NCBI RefSeq assembly: GCF_030433715.1
Contig: NZ_JAROCC010000012.1
Location: 1 to 64,000, forward strand
Source: Sporosarcina highlanderae
GTDB taxonomy: Bacteria; Bacillota; Bacilli; Bacillales_A; Planococcaceae
Direction of reading: 5' to 3'
Length of the DNA stretch: 64,000 nt
The number at the start of each line of letters is the position of its first letter. Within the stretch, counting starts at the first letter, position 1. Positions 40,648-50,519 of this stretch are shown one piece after another. The notes under the pieces were generated by a model. The model worked only from the letters and a program-made list of their open reading frames with translations, was not told the DNA's origin and did no database searches. Both the position numbers and the translations under genes were made by a program.

Positions 40648-40673
40648 GTTTAACCTCTTTTTCCGGCGGGTAA
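40648..40673 (+). promoter_or_regulatory. Sigma-B-type promoter for the RsbR paralogue
   Basis: GTTTAA (40648-40653), 14 bp, GGGTAA (40668-40673). Close to the general-stress consensus GTTTAA / GGGTAT. It lies 40 bp before the start codon. Confidence 0.72.
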
Positions 40674-40713
40674 ACAAGGAGGCGGCGTGAATAAATTCTG
40701 GGGGGAAACTTAG

Positions 40714-41529
40714 ATGGAACATATTTTCAAAAACCAAGGGATGCTTGATTATCTTAGTGATAATAAACAGAATTTTGAAAATGAGTTATTGGGCCAAGCT
40801 GTTAACGTCAGGGAGAATATCGAAGGAATATTAAAAGTTGGCAATATCGATCTTATCAATAATGCACACCGCCTTGTTTTTTATGTTATTGAAGTTAAAG
40901 AAGAAGAGATGAAGGCGTTTGCCAAGCAAGAGGGAATTGCCTGGGCTACTTATTCATTGACGCTATCTTTCAAGTTAGAGTGGGTTCAAGCAATACGGAG
41001 GACAATCTGGATTTTTGTCCAAAATTATATTGTAGAACGAGATATAGAAGTGGACTTTTTCTCTATAGAAAAGCAGATTAACAATCAAATTGACCAATTC
41101 CTGAATGCATTTTTCATTAATTATTCGTTATTTAAAGATGAGCTCTTGAGAACTCAGAGGGAATTGGTTGAAAACCTATCCGTTCCAATTATTCCGATTA
41201 CTGAATCCGTCTGCATCCTTCCAATCATCGGTTCAATAGATTATTACAGATCGAAAGTGATGGAAGAGAAGGTACTGATGGAAGTTGGCCGTTTACATAT
41301 ACAGACGTTACTTATGGACCTTTCAGGGATTGCAGATATGGAAGCGGAAGTGATTGACCAGTTGACGAAAATCATTGACGGGGCTGCCTTGATGGGATGC
41401 AGGACTGCGATTACAGGGCTTCGGCCGGATGTAGTCAGAAGCATGGTCCGTATGGGAGTGCAGTTCGATGAAAACACTCAAATGGTTGGAACGCTTCAAA
41501 AGGCACTCAGTATCTACTTTAAAGATTGA
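40714..41529 (+). CDS. RsbR-type STAS-domain protein (stressosome component)
   Basis: 271 residues. N-terminal 150 residues are a helical sensor-like domain of the non-haem globin type. The C-terminal STAS domain starts near SVPIIPITESVCILPIIGSID and includes LLMDLSGIADMEAEV and MGCRTAITGLRPDV. The STAS loop has DLSG where RsbR usually has D(I/L)TG, so a Ser could be the phosphosite. RsbR proteins scaffold the stressosome that controls sigma-B. Its own sigma-B-type promoter suggests feedback. ATG at 40714 follows GGGGGGAAA. Confidence 0.85.
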   Translation: MEHIFKNQGMLDYLSDNKQNFENELLGQAVNVRENIEGILKVGNIDLINNAHRLVFYVIEVKEEEMKAFAKQEGIAWATYSLTLSFKLEWVQAIRRTIWIFVQNYIVERDIEVDFFSIEKQINNQIDQFLNAFFINYSLFKDELLRTQRELVENLSVPIIPITESVCILPIIGSIDYYRSKVMEEKVLMEVGRLHIQTLLMDLSGIADMEAEVIDQLTKIIDGAALMGCRTAITGLRPDVVRSMVRMGVQFDENTQMVGTLQKALSIYFKD

Positions 41530-41530
41530 C

Positions 41531-41577
41531 AAAAGGACCGGTTCCCTCACAGGGGATCTGGTCCTTTTGTTTTGTAT
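41531..41577. terminator. Bidirectional terminator
   Basis: aaaaggacc / ggtcctttt with an inner tccc/ggga pairing. Shared by the RsbR-like gene and mgsA. Confidence 0.85.
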
Positions 41578-41972
41578 TTATCCACTGTATTGCGCCACGA
41601 GAAATAGCCTTTCTCAACAGATTTTATCAATAATTCCGCAGTAGCGATATTCGTAGCAAGCGGTATTCCGTAAACATCGCAAAGTCGTAGAAGTGCACTG
41701 ACATCCGGTTCATGCGGTTGGGCTGTCAATGGATCACGGAAGAAAATGATCAAATCCATTTTTCCGGTCGCAATCATTGCCCCGATCTGCTGATCTCCGC
41801 CTAAAGGTCCGGACATCATACGATGAACTTCGAGTCCAGTTTCCTTCATGATACGCGTACCTGTTGTTCCAGTGGCGTAAAGTTCGTATTTAGAAAAGAT
41901 ATGCTTATAAGCAATCGTGAAATTCACCATTTCATCCTTTTTCTGATCATGTGCAACAAGTGCAATTTTCAC
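41547..41972 (-). CDS. mgsA: Methylglyoxal synthase
   Basis: Converts dihydroxyacetone phosphate to methylglyoxal and phosphate. 141 residues, the family's usual length. Conserved [10 protein letters not shown] start, ATGTTG phosphate loop, [12 protein letters not shown] and FFRDPL are all present. The start is GTG at 41972 after GAGGTG. In B. subtilis mgsA is elsewhere (with dapB), so its place here is lineage-specific. It may be monocistronic. Confidence 0.95.
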   Translation of the reverse strand: MKIALVAHDQKKDEMVNFTIAYKHIFSKYELYATGTTGTRIMKETGLEVHRMMSGPLGGDQQIGAMIATGKMDLIIFFRDPLTAQPHEPDVSALLRLCDVYGIPLATNIATAELLIKSVEKGYFSWRNTVDKYKTKGPDPL

Positions 41973-42050
41973 AGGAACACCTCACATTCATCTTGTACAC
42001 TAAGGGTATCACATGGCTAAAGTGCAGCCAAATTTTCTACACGAATTTCA

Positions 42051-42236
42051 TCATGTATGAAACAGCAATAATTTTCCAGCAGGCGAAGCAAGACGGTGTG
42101 TTTGCTCAAGAAGATTTTTCTCTGTAAGCATTGCATGGCCTTTTTCTTTCGCCAACTCATCATTTTCCGCTGTAAATGTTTCCTCGGTGATCAATTCCCC
42201 TGTTTTTTCATATGCAGTCAATTTATAAGTTTTCAA
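42051..42236 (-). CDS. yhzD: YhzD-like small protein
   Basis: 61 residues beginning MKTYKLTAYEKTGELITEE and ending HRLASPAGKLLLF, which I recognise as the YhzD family of Bacillus; function unknown. TTG at 42236 lies 9 nt after GGGGG; ATG 42245 touches that site. A FadR-like palindrome is 53 bp upstream. Confidence 0.65.
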   Translation of the reverse strand: MKTYKLTAYEKTGELITEETFTAENDELAKEKGHAMLTEKNLLEQTHRLASPAGKLLLFHT

Positions 42237-42288
42237 GCCATTCATCCCCCTGAACATTTTATCCATTATACAACGAAAACATAGGTAG

Positions 42289-42306
42289 TGAATAGCGATT
42301 CATTTA
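42289..42306. promoter_or_regulatory. Second FadR-like palindrome
   Basis: TGAATAGCGATTCATTTA matches the yhaR operator (39788-39805) at 14 of 18 positions and shares the TAG before it and ATTTA-rich flank after it. It lies between yhzD and the HTH regulator. Confidence 0.4.
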
Positions 42307-42323
42307 AATAGTGAGAAATAATT

Positions 42324-42383
42324 GTAAAGGTTGCTTGACATTCAGCATATAGTAAAGTAACCTTTACGTAAAGCGACCTTTAC
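42324..42383 (+). promoter_or_regulatory. Promoter and triple operator of the HTH regulator gene
   Basis: Three copies of GTAAAGGT(T/C)NC: forward at 42324-42334, reverse at 42357-42367, reverse at 42373-42383. TTGACA (42335-42340) lies between the first and second, and the -10 position (TAACCT, 42358-42363) is inside the second. Binding would block RNA polymerase, so autorepression is likely. Confidence 0.65.
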
Positions 42384-42404
42384 AACTGAAGGAGGTTCTT
42401 TTAA

Positions 42405-42602
42405 CTGGAAAACTTGATTAGAGAAATGCGGACCGCGATGGGAATGACGCAGGATGACCTTGCGGAGAAATTGGAAGTCTCAAGGCAGACAATCATCTCA
42501 CTTGAAAAAGGAAGATACAATCCGTCATTGATCTTAGCATTTAAAATAGCAAAACTCTTTAATTGCAGTATTGAAGATATTTTTAAGCCGGAGGAGGAGT
42601 GA
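42405..42602 (+). CDS. Small HTH (Cro/CI-type) regulator, probable CTG start
   Basis: 65 residues. The helix-turn-helix is MTQDDLAEKLEVSRQTIISLE and a short C-terminal KLFNCSIEDIF follows. AAGGAGG stands exactly 9 nt before CTG (42405), giving MENLIREMRTAMG; the next canonical start, TTG at 42414, is 18 nt away from it. Small regulators of this type are usually paired with a membrane protein, and one follows after 2 bp. Confidence 0.8.
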   Translation: MENLIREMRTAMGMTQDDLAEKLEVSRQTIISLEKGRYNPSLILAFKIAKLFNCSIEDIFKPEEE

Positions 42603-42604
42603 AT

Positions 42605-42916
42605 ATGCACGAAGGGTTTGACATTTGGACCTTTTTGGTAGGTTTGCCACTTGGATTAGTCATATGGGCAATCGTTTGGTTTTTTGTTTGGAAAAAAGGC
42701 AAGAAGGAACGTATCTTTGATGAAAGATATAAAAATCTCCACAGGCACGCAAGATCAATCTCCTGGAAGGTGATGACCGGTACAATTTTAATTGCCTGGA
42801 TCATCGTCATGATTGTCGAAGGGGCGAAATTGGCGTTTTTCATTCTAACGGCACTATGGATCATTCATATGATTTCATGGGCGATAGGGGCTGCTATTGT
42901 TAATAAACACCATTAA
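42605..42916 (+). CDS. Membrane protein paired with the HTH regulator
   Basis: 103 residues with three spans (near 9-28, 54-70 and 73-97) and a basic middle with RYKNLHRHARSISWK. GGAGGAGG before ATG at 42605. Only 2 bp separate it from the regulator. Function unknown. Confidence 0.7.
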   Translation: MHEGFDIWTFLVGLPLGLVIWAIVWFFVWKKGKKERIFDERYKNLHRHARSISWKVMTGTILIAWIIVMIVEGAKLAFFILTALWIIHMISWAIGAAIVNKHH

Positions 42917-42989
42917 AAAGGATTTAATGAAACCAAACATCAAGTAATCACGTAATAGAATCGTAGGGAAACCGGAAAGGGGAAATATA

Positions 42990-43889
42990 ATGGCTTTACA
43001 ACTTGAGAACGTTACAAAGAGGTTCGGCAATTTTACGGCCGTAGACCATTTGAATTTGAAAATCGAAAAAGGGACAATGTACGGCTTCCTTGGCGCGAAC
43101 GGTGCCGGTAAAACGACAACGTTCCGGATGATCTTAGGATTATTGAATGCAAATGAAGGCCAAATCGCTTGGAACGGCAAAACGATTTCATACGCGACAA
43201 GTCCTGAAATCGGCTATTTGCCAGAAGAACGCGGCCTTTATCCAAAGATGAAAGTGGAAGAGCAACTTATTTTCCTTGGTGAACTAAGGGGAATGAATAA
43301 AGCTGATGCAAAGCGGGCCATTGACCAATGGCTGGAACGTTTCGAAGTGCCGCAGTATAAGAATAAAAAAGTGGAGGAGCTCTCAAAAGGGAATCAGCAA
43401 AAGATCCAAGTGATTGCTGCTCTCATGCATGATCCAAAGCTGCTAATTCTTGACGAACCATTTTCCGGTCTTGACCCGGTCAATGTGGAAATGTTGAAGA
43501 AAGCAATCATAGATTTCAGGAATAATGGCGCTACAATCCTATTTTCCAGTCATCGGATGGATCATGTAGAGGAGTTATGTGAAGAGCTGAGCATCATTCA
43601 TAAAGGAAAACAAATTGTGAGTGGATCATTGCGCGATGTGAAGCGTTCATTCGGAAGGCAGAATGTAAGGATTCGTTCCGATTACGATTTAACCAATCTC
43701 GATCGTATCCGAGGTATCCTATCAGTTGCCCATTCAGTGGAAGGCGCCGTCTTCCAAATCGAAGAGGAAGATGTCGCGAATGAATTATTGACGGCAGCAT
43801 TAAAAGAAGGTCCAATCCGTCATTTTGAAATTGAAGAGCCTTCCTTGCAAGACATCTTCATTGCAAAGGTGGGAAAAGAACATGCGTGA
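42990..43889 (+). CDS. yhaQ: ABC transporter ATPase, NatA-like (YhaQ)
   Basis: 299 residues. Walker A GANGAGKTT near residue 36, signature LSKGNQQKIQV, Walker B LLILDEPFSGLDP, and a C-terminal accessory region of about 80 residues. Together with the next gene it forms an ABC-2-type exporter related to the Na+ extruder NatAB. ATG at 42990 follows AAAGGGGAAA. Its stop overlaps the permease start. Confidence 0.88.
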   Translation: MALQLENVTKRFGNFTAVDHLNLKIEKGTMYGFLGANGAGKTTTFRMILGLLNANEGQIAWNGKTISYATSPEIGYLPEERGLYPKMKVEEQLIFLGELRGMNKADAKRAIDQWLERFEVPQYKNKKVEELSKGNQQKIQVIAALMHDPKLLILDEPFSGLDPVNVEMLKKAIIDFRNNGATILFSSHRMDHVEELCEELSIIHKGKQIVSGSLRDVKRSFGRQNVRIRSDYDLTNLDRIRGILSVAHSVEGAVFQIEEEDVANELLTAALKEGPIRHFEIEEPSLQDIFIAKVGKEHA

Positions 43890-45141
43890 ATTCTGGATTA
43901 TCTTCAAACAATCGTTTATAACAAAGGCCAAGGCGAAGTCCTTCTTCATCACTACATTGATCATGATGGCGGCAATCTTCCTGTTAGCGAACATGCCGAA
44001 AATTATTGATACCGTACAACATGTTTCGGGCGGGGATGAGAAAGAGACCCTTCAAGTCATTGACTCAAGTGGAATGCTCGTAGACAGGTTGAAGGAACAG
44101 TTTGAGGCAGGGGGAAGCGGAATCCAAGTCGAGGCCTCTACGAAATCCGAAAAAGAGCTTACCGATGAATTGACTGCAAAGGACATTGATTCCTTCTTAT
44201 CCGTATCGGTGGATGAACATGGAATCATCCATGCGAATTACACAACAATGAGCTTAATGGATTTTAGTTTACCTTCGCGAATCCAGGAAGCTTTGCAATC
44301 CATACAGACTCAAATGAAAGCGGAAGAGCTTTCTTTATCCGGTACGGAAGTCCAAACATTGTTCACACCAATCCAATTTGACCAGAAAAATGTCTCACCT
44401 TCAGCAAAATCAGAAGAAGAATTGGTGACTGCACAGATACTCGTCTATATCCTCATGTTCGTTATTTACATGTCTGTAATTATGTATTCAACGATGATCG
44501 CTATGGATGTTGCGAATGAGAAGTCTTCAAGAGTAATGGAAATCATGATTTCAAGTGTCTCGCCAGTAAAGCATATGTTTGCGAAAGTATTAGGTATCGG
44601 GTCACTTGGAATTTTACAAATCGTCATTTACGGGATTACAGGTTACATCGCCTTTAAAACTTCTGCGACTGAAGTACCGGGTGGCTTTGCTGAAATCTTC
44701 AGCCTGAAAAATGTAAGCACCAGCACATTGGTGTACGCAGCTGTTTTCTTCATTTTAGGTTATTTCCTCTATGCGACGCTTGCCGCATTATTGGGATCAT
44801 TGGTTAGCAGAACGGAAGACGTTCAGCAAATGATCATGCCGATGACGGTGCTTATTGTAATCGGGTTCATCATCGCTGCAACGGGTCTAAACAATCCTGA
44901 AGCAGCTTATGTTAAATATACATCATTCTTCCCGTTCTTCGCCCCGTTTGTCATGTTCTTGCGGGTAGGAATTTTAGGGTTACCGATGTGGGAGCCATTA
45001 TTGGCGATTGCTATCATGCTACTTACCATATTCATTCTTGGGTGGTTCGGGGCAAGAGTGTATCGCGGAGGAGTCCTCATGTATGGGCCATCCCGTTCCT
45101 TGAAAGATATTAAGAAAGCGATTCAATTAGGGAAAGAGTAA
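43882..45141 (+). CDS. yhaP: ABC transporter permease, NatB-like (YhaP)
   Basis: 419 residues. First span near 19-36, a large extracellular region, then five to six spans from about residue 190 onward: ABC-2 permease layout with MEIMISSVSPVKHMFAKVLG between spans. ATG at 43882 overlaps the yhaQ stop by 8 bp, so the two are translationally coupled. Probably exports Na+ or a peptide; substrate inferred from the family. Confidence 0.87.
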   Translation: MREFWIIFKQSFITKAKAKSFFITTLIMMAAIFLLANMPKIIDTVQHVSGGDEKETLQVIDSSGMLVDRLKEQFEAGGSGIQVEASTKSEKELTDELTAKDIDSFLSVSVDEHGIIHANYTTMSLMDFSLPSRIQEALQSIQTQMKAEELSLSGTEVQTLFTPIQFDQKNVSPSAKSEEELVTAQILVYILMFVIYMSVIMYSTMIAMDVANEKSSRVMEIMISSVSPVKHMFAKVLGIGSLGILQIVIYGITGYIAFKTSATEVPGGFAEIFSLKNVSTSTLVYAAVFFILGYFLYATLAALLGSLVSRTEDVQQMIMPMTVLIVIGFIIAATGLNNPEAAYVKYTSFFPFFAPFVMFLRVGILGLPMWEPLLAIAIMLLTIFILGWFGARVYRGGVLMYGPSRSLKDIKKAIQLGKE

Positions 45142-45150
45142 GGCGAAATA

Positions 45151-45191
45151 CCGCTTCGCGTTGATGAAAACAACGTCGAGGCGGCTTTTTT
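45151..45191 (+). terminator. Terminator of yhaQ-yhaP
   Basis: CCGC-ttcg-CGTTG pairs with CAACG-tcga-GGCGG around atgaaaa, followed by seven T. Confidence 0.85.
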
Positions 45192-45207
45192 TGTTGAATC
45201 GGAAGTT

Positions 45208-45290
45208 ATCGGTTATTTCCTAACTTTTATCGGTCATTTCCCAACATATATCGATCATTTCCCGTGATATATCGTCATTTCGGGACCTTT
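45208..45290. repeat. Tandem array of 21-nt units (about four)
   Basis: Units start at 45208, 45229, 45250 and 45271. The conserved half is ATCGRTCATTTCCC and the last seven bases vary (AACTTTT in the first, then AACATAT, GTGATAT). The fourth unit is degenerate. The array begins 17 bp after the yhaP terminator. A lone unit of the same family is at 33129. Confidence 0.88.
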
Positions 45291-45403
45291 CGCCTATCTC
45301 TCCCCTCAGAAAGCAAGCAACTCCGCACGTTGTTTATTTCTATAAATCTCCCCCATATGGTAGAATTAGAACAAATATTCGTCATGAAAGGAGGCTGTTT
45401 AAT

Positions 45404-46633
45404 TTGTCGACCATTCGATTTATACACGCTGCTGACTTGCATCTCGATAGTCCGTTTAAAGGAATGACGGGACTGCCGCCGAAGCGTTTGATTGAACTGC
45501 GCAATAGCACATTTACAGCGTTCAATCGGCTCATCGACCATGCCTTGCAAACCCGTCCGGATTTCATCCTCATAGTAGGCGATTTGTATGACGGCGAAGA
45601 TCGAAGTTTGCGTGCCCAGCAAAAATTCCAGGAGGGAATGGAAAAGCTGAATGAAGCTGAAATCCCCGTGTTCATCTCTTATGGAAACCATGATCACCTT
45701 GGGGGTAATTGGACTCGGTTTGAGTTGCCGCCGAACGTCTACGAATTCAAGGAGAGTATTGAGGAAGTGTCCTTGACAGTAAGGGGGCAGGAGGTCGTTC
45801 TCCATGGCTTCAGTTATCCGAAACGACATGTGCGTGAGAAAATGGCGAATCATTTTCCCGTTGCCGCAGATACCCACGCCTTCCATATTGGACTTCTACA
45901 CGGCAGCGTTGCCGGAAATGAATCGCATGCAGTCTACGCTCCTTTTACGATAACAGAACTACAGACGAAGCATTATGATTACTGGGCGCTTGGACATATT
46001 CACATTCGTCAACAGTTAAGTGTGGATCCGCCGATTGTCTATCCAGGGAATATCCAAGGCCGCCATCGAAACGAAGAAGGAGAAAAAGGTTTTTACGAGG
46101 TCCAATTAAGTAAATTGGGCGCGGAGCTTTCATTCATTCCGACATCGGCTGTCCATTTCGGACAACTTCAACTTTCATGTAGTGGTATCCGCCATGCGAA
46201 TGAATTGATCGGCCTCTGCGAAGAAGCCCTTGATGAATTCGCATCGGATAAAGGACAGTCCATTGTCGATTTGACATTTATAATCCTTGATGCGGAAACA
46301 GCCGACTTCTTCGCACAATCATCTGACGAAGTATGGCTTGAGGCGATCCGTGAAATGGTCGACGGCAAGGAGCCGTTCGTATGGGTACAACGGATGATCA
46401 TTAAGAACATGGTCCGCCCAGAGACTTATAATAAAATCAATACTAATTTAATTGAAACAGTAGTTGGACAAGCAAAAAGCTGGTCAACTGAAGAATGGAA
46501 TCATGTCCTTGAAGACCTTTACCAGCATGTACGGGCAATCCGCTATCTTGATGCCCTTACCGAAGACGACATCTCTGAATTGGAAGAGGAAGTTGAACAG
46601 CTCCTGTTAAAGGAGTTACAGTCGGCGAAATGA
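45404..46633 (+). CDS. yhaO: SbcD-like metallophosphoesterase/exonuclease YhaO
   Basis: 409 residues. Phosphodiesterase motifs in order: HAADLHLDSPF, GDLYDG, YGNHDH, LHGS and LGHIH, ligands for two metal ions. The C-terminal part should bind the SbcC-like partner encoded directly downstream. Predicted role in DNA end processing and repair. TTG at 45404 follows AAAGGAGG by 9 nt. Confidence 0.9.
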   Translation: MSTIRFIHAADLHLDSPFKGMTGLPPKRLIELRNSTFTAFNRLIDHALQTRPDFILIVGDLYDGEDRSLRAQQKFQEGMEKLNEAEIPVFISYGNHDHLGGNWTRFELPPNVYEFKESIEEVSLTVRGQEVVLHGFSYPKRHVREKMANHFPVAADTHAFHIGLLHGSVAGNESHAVYAPFTITELQTKHYDYWALGHIHIRQQLSVDPPIVYPGNIQGRHRNEEGEKGFYEVQLSKLGAELSFIPTSAVHFGQLQLSCSGIRHANELIGLCEEALDEFASDKGQSIVDLTFIILDAETADFFAQSSDEVWLEAIREMVDGKEPFVWVQRMIIKNMVRPETYNKINTNLIETVVGQAKSWSTEEWNHVLEDLYQHVRAIRYLDALTEDDISELEEEVEQLLLKELQSAK

Positions 46634-46643
46634 GGTGGAAATT

Positions 46644-49532
46644 GTGAAAATCAAAAAGATCGTTATTTATGGCTTCGGAAAGCATGAGAATAAAACGATA
46701 GACTTTGTTGATGGAGTCAATGTGATGTACGGACAGAATGAAGCTGGTAAGACGACCATTCAACAATTCATCATCCAAACGCTTTTCGGGTTCCCGCAAA
46801 AGAATAGTTCGCAGCTGCGGTATGAGCCGAAATCGGGTGGCATATACGGAGGGCAGGTCCATGTACAGGACGACGTTCATGGAGAATGCATCATTGAACG
46901 GGTTCGTGGGAAATCGTCCGGAGACGTGACGGTCATTTTCGAAGATGGAACGCAGGGCGGGGAAGAAGCTTTGCATGAGATTCTAAGGCAATACGACCGC
47001 GCTTCCTTCGAGTCTGTTTTCTCATTTTCTCTTCTCCAACTACAAGGTTTTGAACGGATGGATGAGATTGAGTTGAGCCGTACACTATTGGCTTCTGGAA
47101 CGACCGGAATTGATTCCCTTTTAAGTGTCGAAAAAAAGATGGAAAAGGAAATAGGGGATTTATTCAAAAAGACGGGTCGTAATCCTGAGATGAACGTCCG
47201 ACTCCAGGAATTAAAGGACTTGGAAACCGATTTAAAGAAGGAACAGGAGAGGGTATCGGCCTATTCGCCTAAAGTAAAAAGGATTCGCGAAATTGAACGT
47301 GAATGGATGGATACCAAAAATGCATATGATAGAGTTCGTGAACAGAATCAGTCGTTTGGACTCCAACTGCAATTATTACCTTTGTACGAACGAAAGCAGA
47401 CACTTTTAACAAAGTTGGATCGAATGAAGCATGTTGTTTTTCCAGCAGATGGCATAAGGCGTTTTGAAACGGTCCAAAGCAAACTGACTGAAATGGAAGC
47501 GAAAATGCGGGGCCTGACTGCAGAAATTGAAGAATTGAATAAAAGGCTTCAAGATAGGCCGGACAATCAAAAACTCCAGACTATCGAAAGATTGCTCTCA
47601 AGAGAAATAGAGTGGCATAAGTGGCGCACCGAAATTGGCGCGATACGTGAGCGATTAGGGCATTTAAAGGCAAAGAGGCTTCAGGTGCTTGACCGCCTTG
47701 GATTGGATAACGATAACCTGATCCTCCAGGCAGATGTCTCCATCCATCAGGAAGAAAGCTTGTATGAACAGTTGCAAACGATTGCGGAATTGGATAGGCA
47801 GCAAGGATATATCGACCGGCAACTTACTCAACTGGAGAATGCATTGGGTGAAGTGAGAAAGGACCAGCTTGCCTTACAGAAAAATCCCTTATCTGAAGAA
47901 GAGCTGAAACGGGTGGATGAGTGGCCGTCCATCGAAAGACGTCTTGCGGAGGCGAAAGCCTATCTGCAATTCAGACAAACGACGAGCGCAAGTGGGAACT
48001 CCCTTCTCCTGCTAGTTATAGCTATTTTATCGATTATGGCGGTTGGCTTTGGCCTTGTGGATAAGCAATGGTTGTTTGTCGTCATAGGCGTCTGCCTTGC
48101 GGTAGTGGCTGCTTTATTAGGCTTTGCAAATAAAAAGGATCCCGTAGATACCAAATTGAACGAGATGAAAAAGTTTGTTGCCGCCTATTCGGGTTACGAG
48201 AATGAAATGAAGGGACTAACCGAAAAGATAGCAGCATACCGCCAGAAGGAAAGTCAGCTTTCAGAAGCCGCTCGTAATTATGAACGGCAGATGAGTGGGA
48301 TGGAAACTGAGTTTGAAAGCCTATCTCAAAAGATAGAAAATCTTGAAGTTGAATTAAGCGGATTTTTCATCACCTATGGCATGCATAAGATTCCAAATTC
48401 AGGTATTCTTCATGAGTTCTTCGGGATGGCTCGGAGCTTACAGGAAATTAAACGTGAATCACAAGAACTGAACGATAGGCGTAATCTTCTTGAAGGTCAG
48501 CTCCAAGAAAGACGGGAAGAGATTGTATCCATTATTGGGTTGGATGCACCGGAAGATACTTTTTATGAGAAGGTGAGAAGTGATTTTATCCAAGAAAAAT
48601 CGGCTATCCAATCATTTACAACTCACTCTGAGCGATTGGAAACGATACTTACGGAACGTAATGAACTTGGTTTGTTGATCCAATCTTTGCAGGAACAAAG
48701 GGATTTATTATTCAAAGAAGCTACTGTCAATACGGAAGAGCATTATTATCAAGCGTACACTGACTTTGAAGAAAAGTGTCGGCTAATGCAGCAGTTAGGT
48801 GACACGGATTCCCAATTGGCCATGCATGAAATCCAGGGGGATCAAATTGACCTTTCGGAGGAAGAGCTGAGGGTGAAAATCAGTGAAGCGGAAAAAGAGA
48901 TGTCTGATTTGGAATATAGGCTCGACCAGCTAGTGCAAGAAAAGTCCACATTGAAAATAGAAACAGAAAAACTATTGACGGATGATGCCTATCAGCAAAA
49001 ACAGCAGTTCTTCGAATTGAAGAAGGCGGAATTCATGGAGTTAGGGAAAAAGTGGGCTGTCCGTCAAACGATTGTGGCGGCTATTAAAAGCACGATGAAC
49101 AATCTAAAGGATAAGAAACTTCCTAATGTGTTGTTAGGTGCAGAGAGTATTTTCCGTGAACTGACTGGGGATAAATACGTCTCTCTTGGCATATTGGAAA
49201 ATGGCCTCTTCCAAGCCGTTTCCAAGGATGGGGTGCGATACCCGATAATTGAACTAAGCCAGGCGACGAAGGAGCAGGCCTATATTTCTCTCAGATTATC
49301 GTTAGCGATGGAAATGGAAAAAACAGCGCCTTTTCCAATCATAATGGATGATCCATTTGTCCACTTCGACGAAATAAGACTTTCCCGTATGAAAAAAATT
49401 ATAGAACAGTTAGGCTTGAAACATCAGTTCATCTACTTCACCTGTCATGATAAAATAGTAGAAGAATGGACAAACGCAAAGATAATTACCGTTTCCACTA
49501 GTGGAAGCGCCAAGGGGGCGATCGCACGATGA
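46644..49532 (+). CDS. yhaN: SbcC/Rad50-like ATPase YhaN
   Basis: 962 residues. N-terminal Walker [10 protein letters not shown], long coiled-coil arms (about 190-440 and 500-830), and a C-terminal ATPase half with [12 protein letters not shown] as Walker B. At the coiled-coil apex, near residues 445-495, two hydrophobic spans ([20 protein letters not shown] and [18 protein letters not shown]) replace the zinc hook, suggesting membrane attachment. GTG at 46644 is 8 nt after GAGG; GTG 46635 overlaps it. Adjacent to yhaO (10 bp) and overlapping yhaM by 4 bp. Confidence 0.88.
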   Translation: MKIKKIVIYGFGKHENKTIDFVDGVNVMYGQNEAGKTTIQQFIIQTLFGFPQKNSSQLRYEPKSGGIYGGQVHVQDDVHGECIIERVRGKSSGDVTVIFEDGTQGGEEALHEILRQYDRASFESVFSFSLLQLQGFERMDEIELSRTLLASGTTGIDSLLSVEKKMEKEIGDLFKKTGRNPEMNVRLQELKDLETDLKKEQERVSAYSPKVKRIREIEREWMDTKNAYDRVREQNQSFGLQLQLLPLYERKQTLLTKLDRMKHVVFPADGIRRFETVQSKLTEMEAKMRGLTAEIEELNKRLQDRPDNQKLQTIERLLSREIEWHKWRTEIGAIRERLGHLKAKRLQVLDRLGLDNDNLILQADVSIHQEESLYEQLQTIAELDRQQGYIDRQLTQLENALGEVRKDQLALQKNPLSEEELKRVDEWPSIERRLAEAKAYLQFRQTTSASGNSLLLLVIAILSIMAVGFGLVDKQWLFVVIGVCLAVVAALLGFANKKDPVDTKLNEMKKFVAAYSGYENEMKGLTEKIAAYRQKESQLSEAARNYERQMSGMETEFESLSQKIENLEVELSGFFITYGMHKIPNSGILHEFFGMARSLQEIKRESQELNDRRNLLEGQLQERREEIVSIIGLDAPEDTFYEKVRSDFIQEKSAIQSFTTHSERLETILTERNELGLLIQSLQEQRDLLFKEATVNTEEHYYQAYTDFEEKCRLMQQLGDTDSQLAMHEIQGDQIDLSEEELRVKISEAEKEMSDLEYRLDQLVQEKSTLKIETEKLLTDDAYQQKQQFFELKKAEFMELGKKWAVRQTIVAAIKSTMNNLKDKKLPNVLLGAESIFRELTGDKYVSLGILENGLFQAVSKDGVRYPIIELSQATKEQAYISLRLSLAMEMEKTAPFPIIMDDPFVHFDEIRLSRMKKIIEQLGLKHQFIYFTCHDKIVEEWTNAKIITVSTSGSAKGAIAR

Positions 49533-50470
49533 AAAAAATCTTGGAACACCAAGTCGGCGAGACTGTCGATATCTATTTACTCATTAAACAATCGACGAAA
49601 GGAATCACGCAACAGGGCAGTCCTTTTATGACCCTCATTTTACAAGATAAAAGCGGTGACATAGAAGCGAAGCTTTGGGATACAGGCGATGAGCATGAGA
49701 AATTGTATGCCGCAGCGACGATTGTTAAAGTTGGTGGCGAAGTTCACGAGTACCGGGGTAAAAACCAACTTCGCATAAAAAGCATCCGCCCGGCAAAGGA
49801 TGATGAAGGCGTCACGATTTCGGACCTGGTCCCTTCGGCCGCGAAAAGCAAGGAAGTCCTTTACGAGGAATTATTGCAGTACTTCTTTGAGATGAAGAAT
49901 CCGCAAATCCAACGAATTACGAGACATTTATTGAAAAAACATCAAGCCGATTTCTTAGTGTATCCGGCCGCGACAAGAAATCATCATGATTATGTATCTG
50001 GTTTACTGGATCATGTCGTTTCGATGCTGAAGCTTGGAAAAGCAATCGCTGAGTTGTATCCGATCCTGAACAAAGATCTCCTATACGCGGGTATTATTTT
50101 ACATGATATCGGTAAAGTGGTTGAGCTTTCAGGACCGATTGGAACGCAATATACAGTCGAGGGCAATCTGCTTGGTCACATCACCATAATGGTCAATGAA
50201 ATATCGAAAGCTGCTGATGAATTGGAGATCACTGGTGAGGAAGTGATGCTGCTCCAACATATGGTTCTGTCCCATCATGGTAAAGAAGAGTGGGGAAGCC
50301 CGAAACGTCCAATGTTGATGGAAGCGGAAGTGCTTCACTACATCGACAATATCGATGCGAAAATGAATATGTTAGGTAGGGCAATGTCAAAAACTTCAAA
50401 AGGTGAATTTACAGAACGGATTTTCCCGTTAGATAATCGATCTTTCTATAAACCGAATTGTGTAGAATGA
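49529..50470 (+). CDS. yhaM: 3'-5' exoribonuclease YhaM
   Basis: 313 residues. N-terminal OB fold ([20 protein letters not shown]) and HD domain with His in [15 protein letters not shown] in LHDIGKV and later [10 protein letters not shown]. Family members degrade RNA and single-stranded DNA from the 3' end. ATG at 49529 overlaps the yhaN stop by 4 bp. The yhaO-yhaN-yhaM order is the same as in B. subtilis. Confidence 0.93.
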   Translation: MKKILEHQVGETVDIYLLIKQSTKGITQQGSPFMTLILQDKSGDIEAKLWDTGDEHEKLYAAATIVKVGGEVHEYRGKNQLRIKSIRPAKDDEGVTISDLVPSAAKSKEVLYEELLQYFFEMKNPQIQRITRHLLKKHQADFLVYPAATRNHHDYVSGLLDHVVSMLKLGKAIAELYPILNKDLLYAGIILHDIGKVVELSGPIGTQYTVEGNLLGHITIMVNEISKAADELEITGEEVMLLQHMVLSHHGKEEWGSPKRPMLMEAEVLHYIDNIDAKMNMLGRAMSKTSKGEFTERIFPLDNRSFYKPNCVE

Positions 50471-50473
50471 AAC

Positions 50474-50513
50474 AAAAAGCTCCAGAAAGTCTAAGACTTT
50501 TCTGGAGCTTTTC
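50474..50513. terminator. Bidirectional terminator between yhaM and prsA
   Basis: aaaaGCTCCAGAAAGTC / GACTTTTCTGGAGCtttt, nearly perfect 17-bp stem. Confidence 0.92.
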
Positions 50514-50519
50514 TATTAA

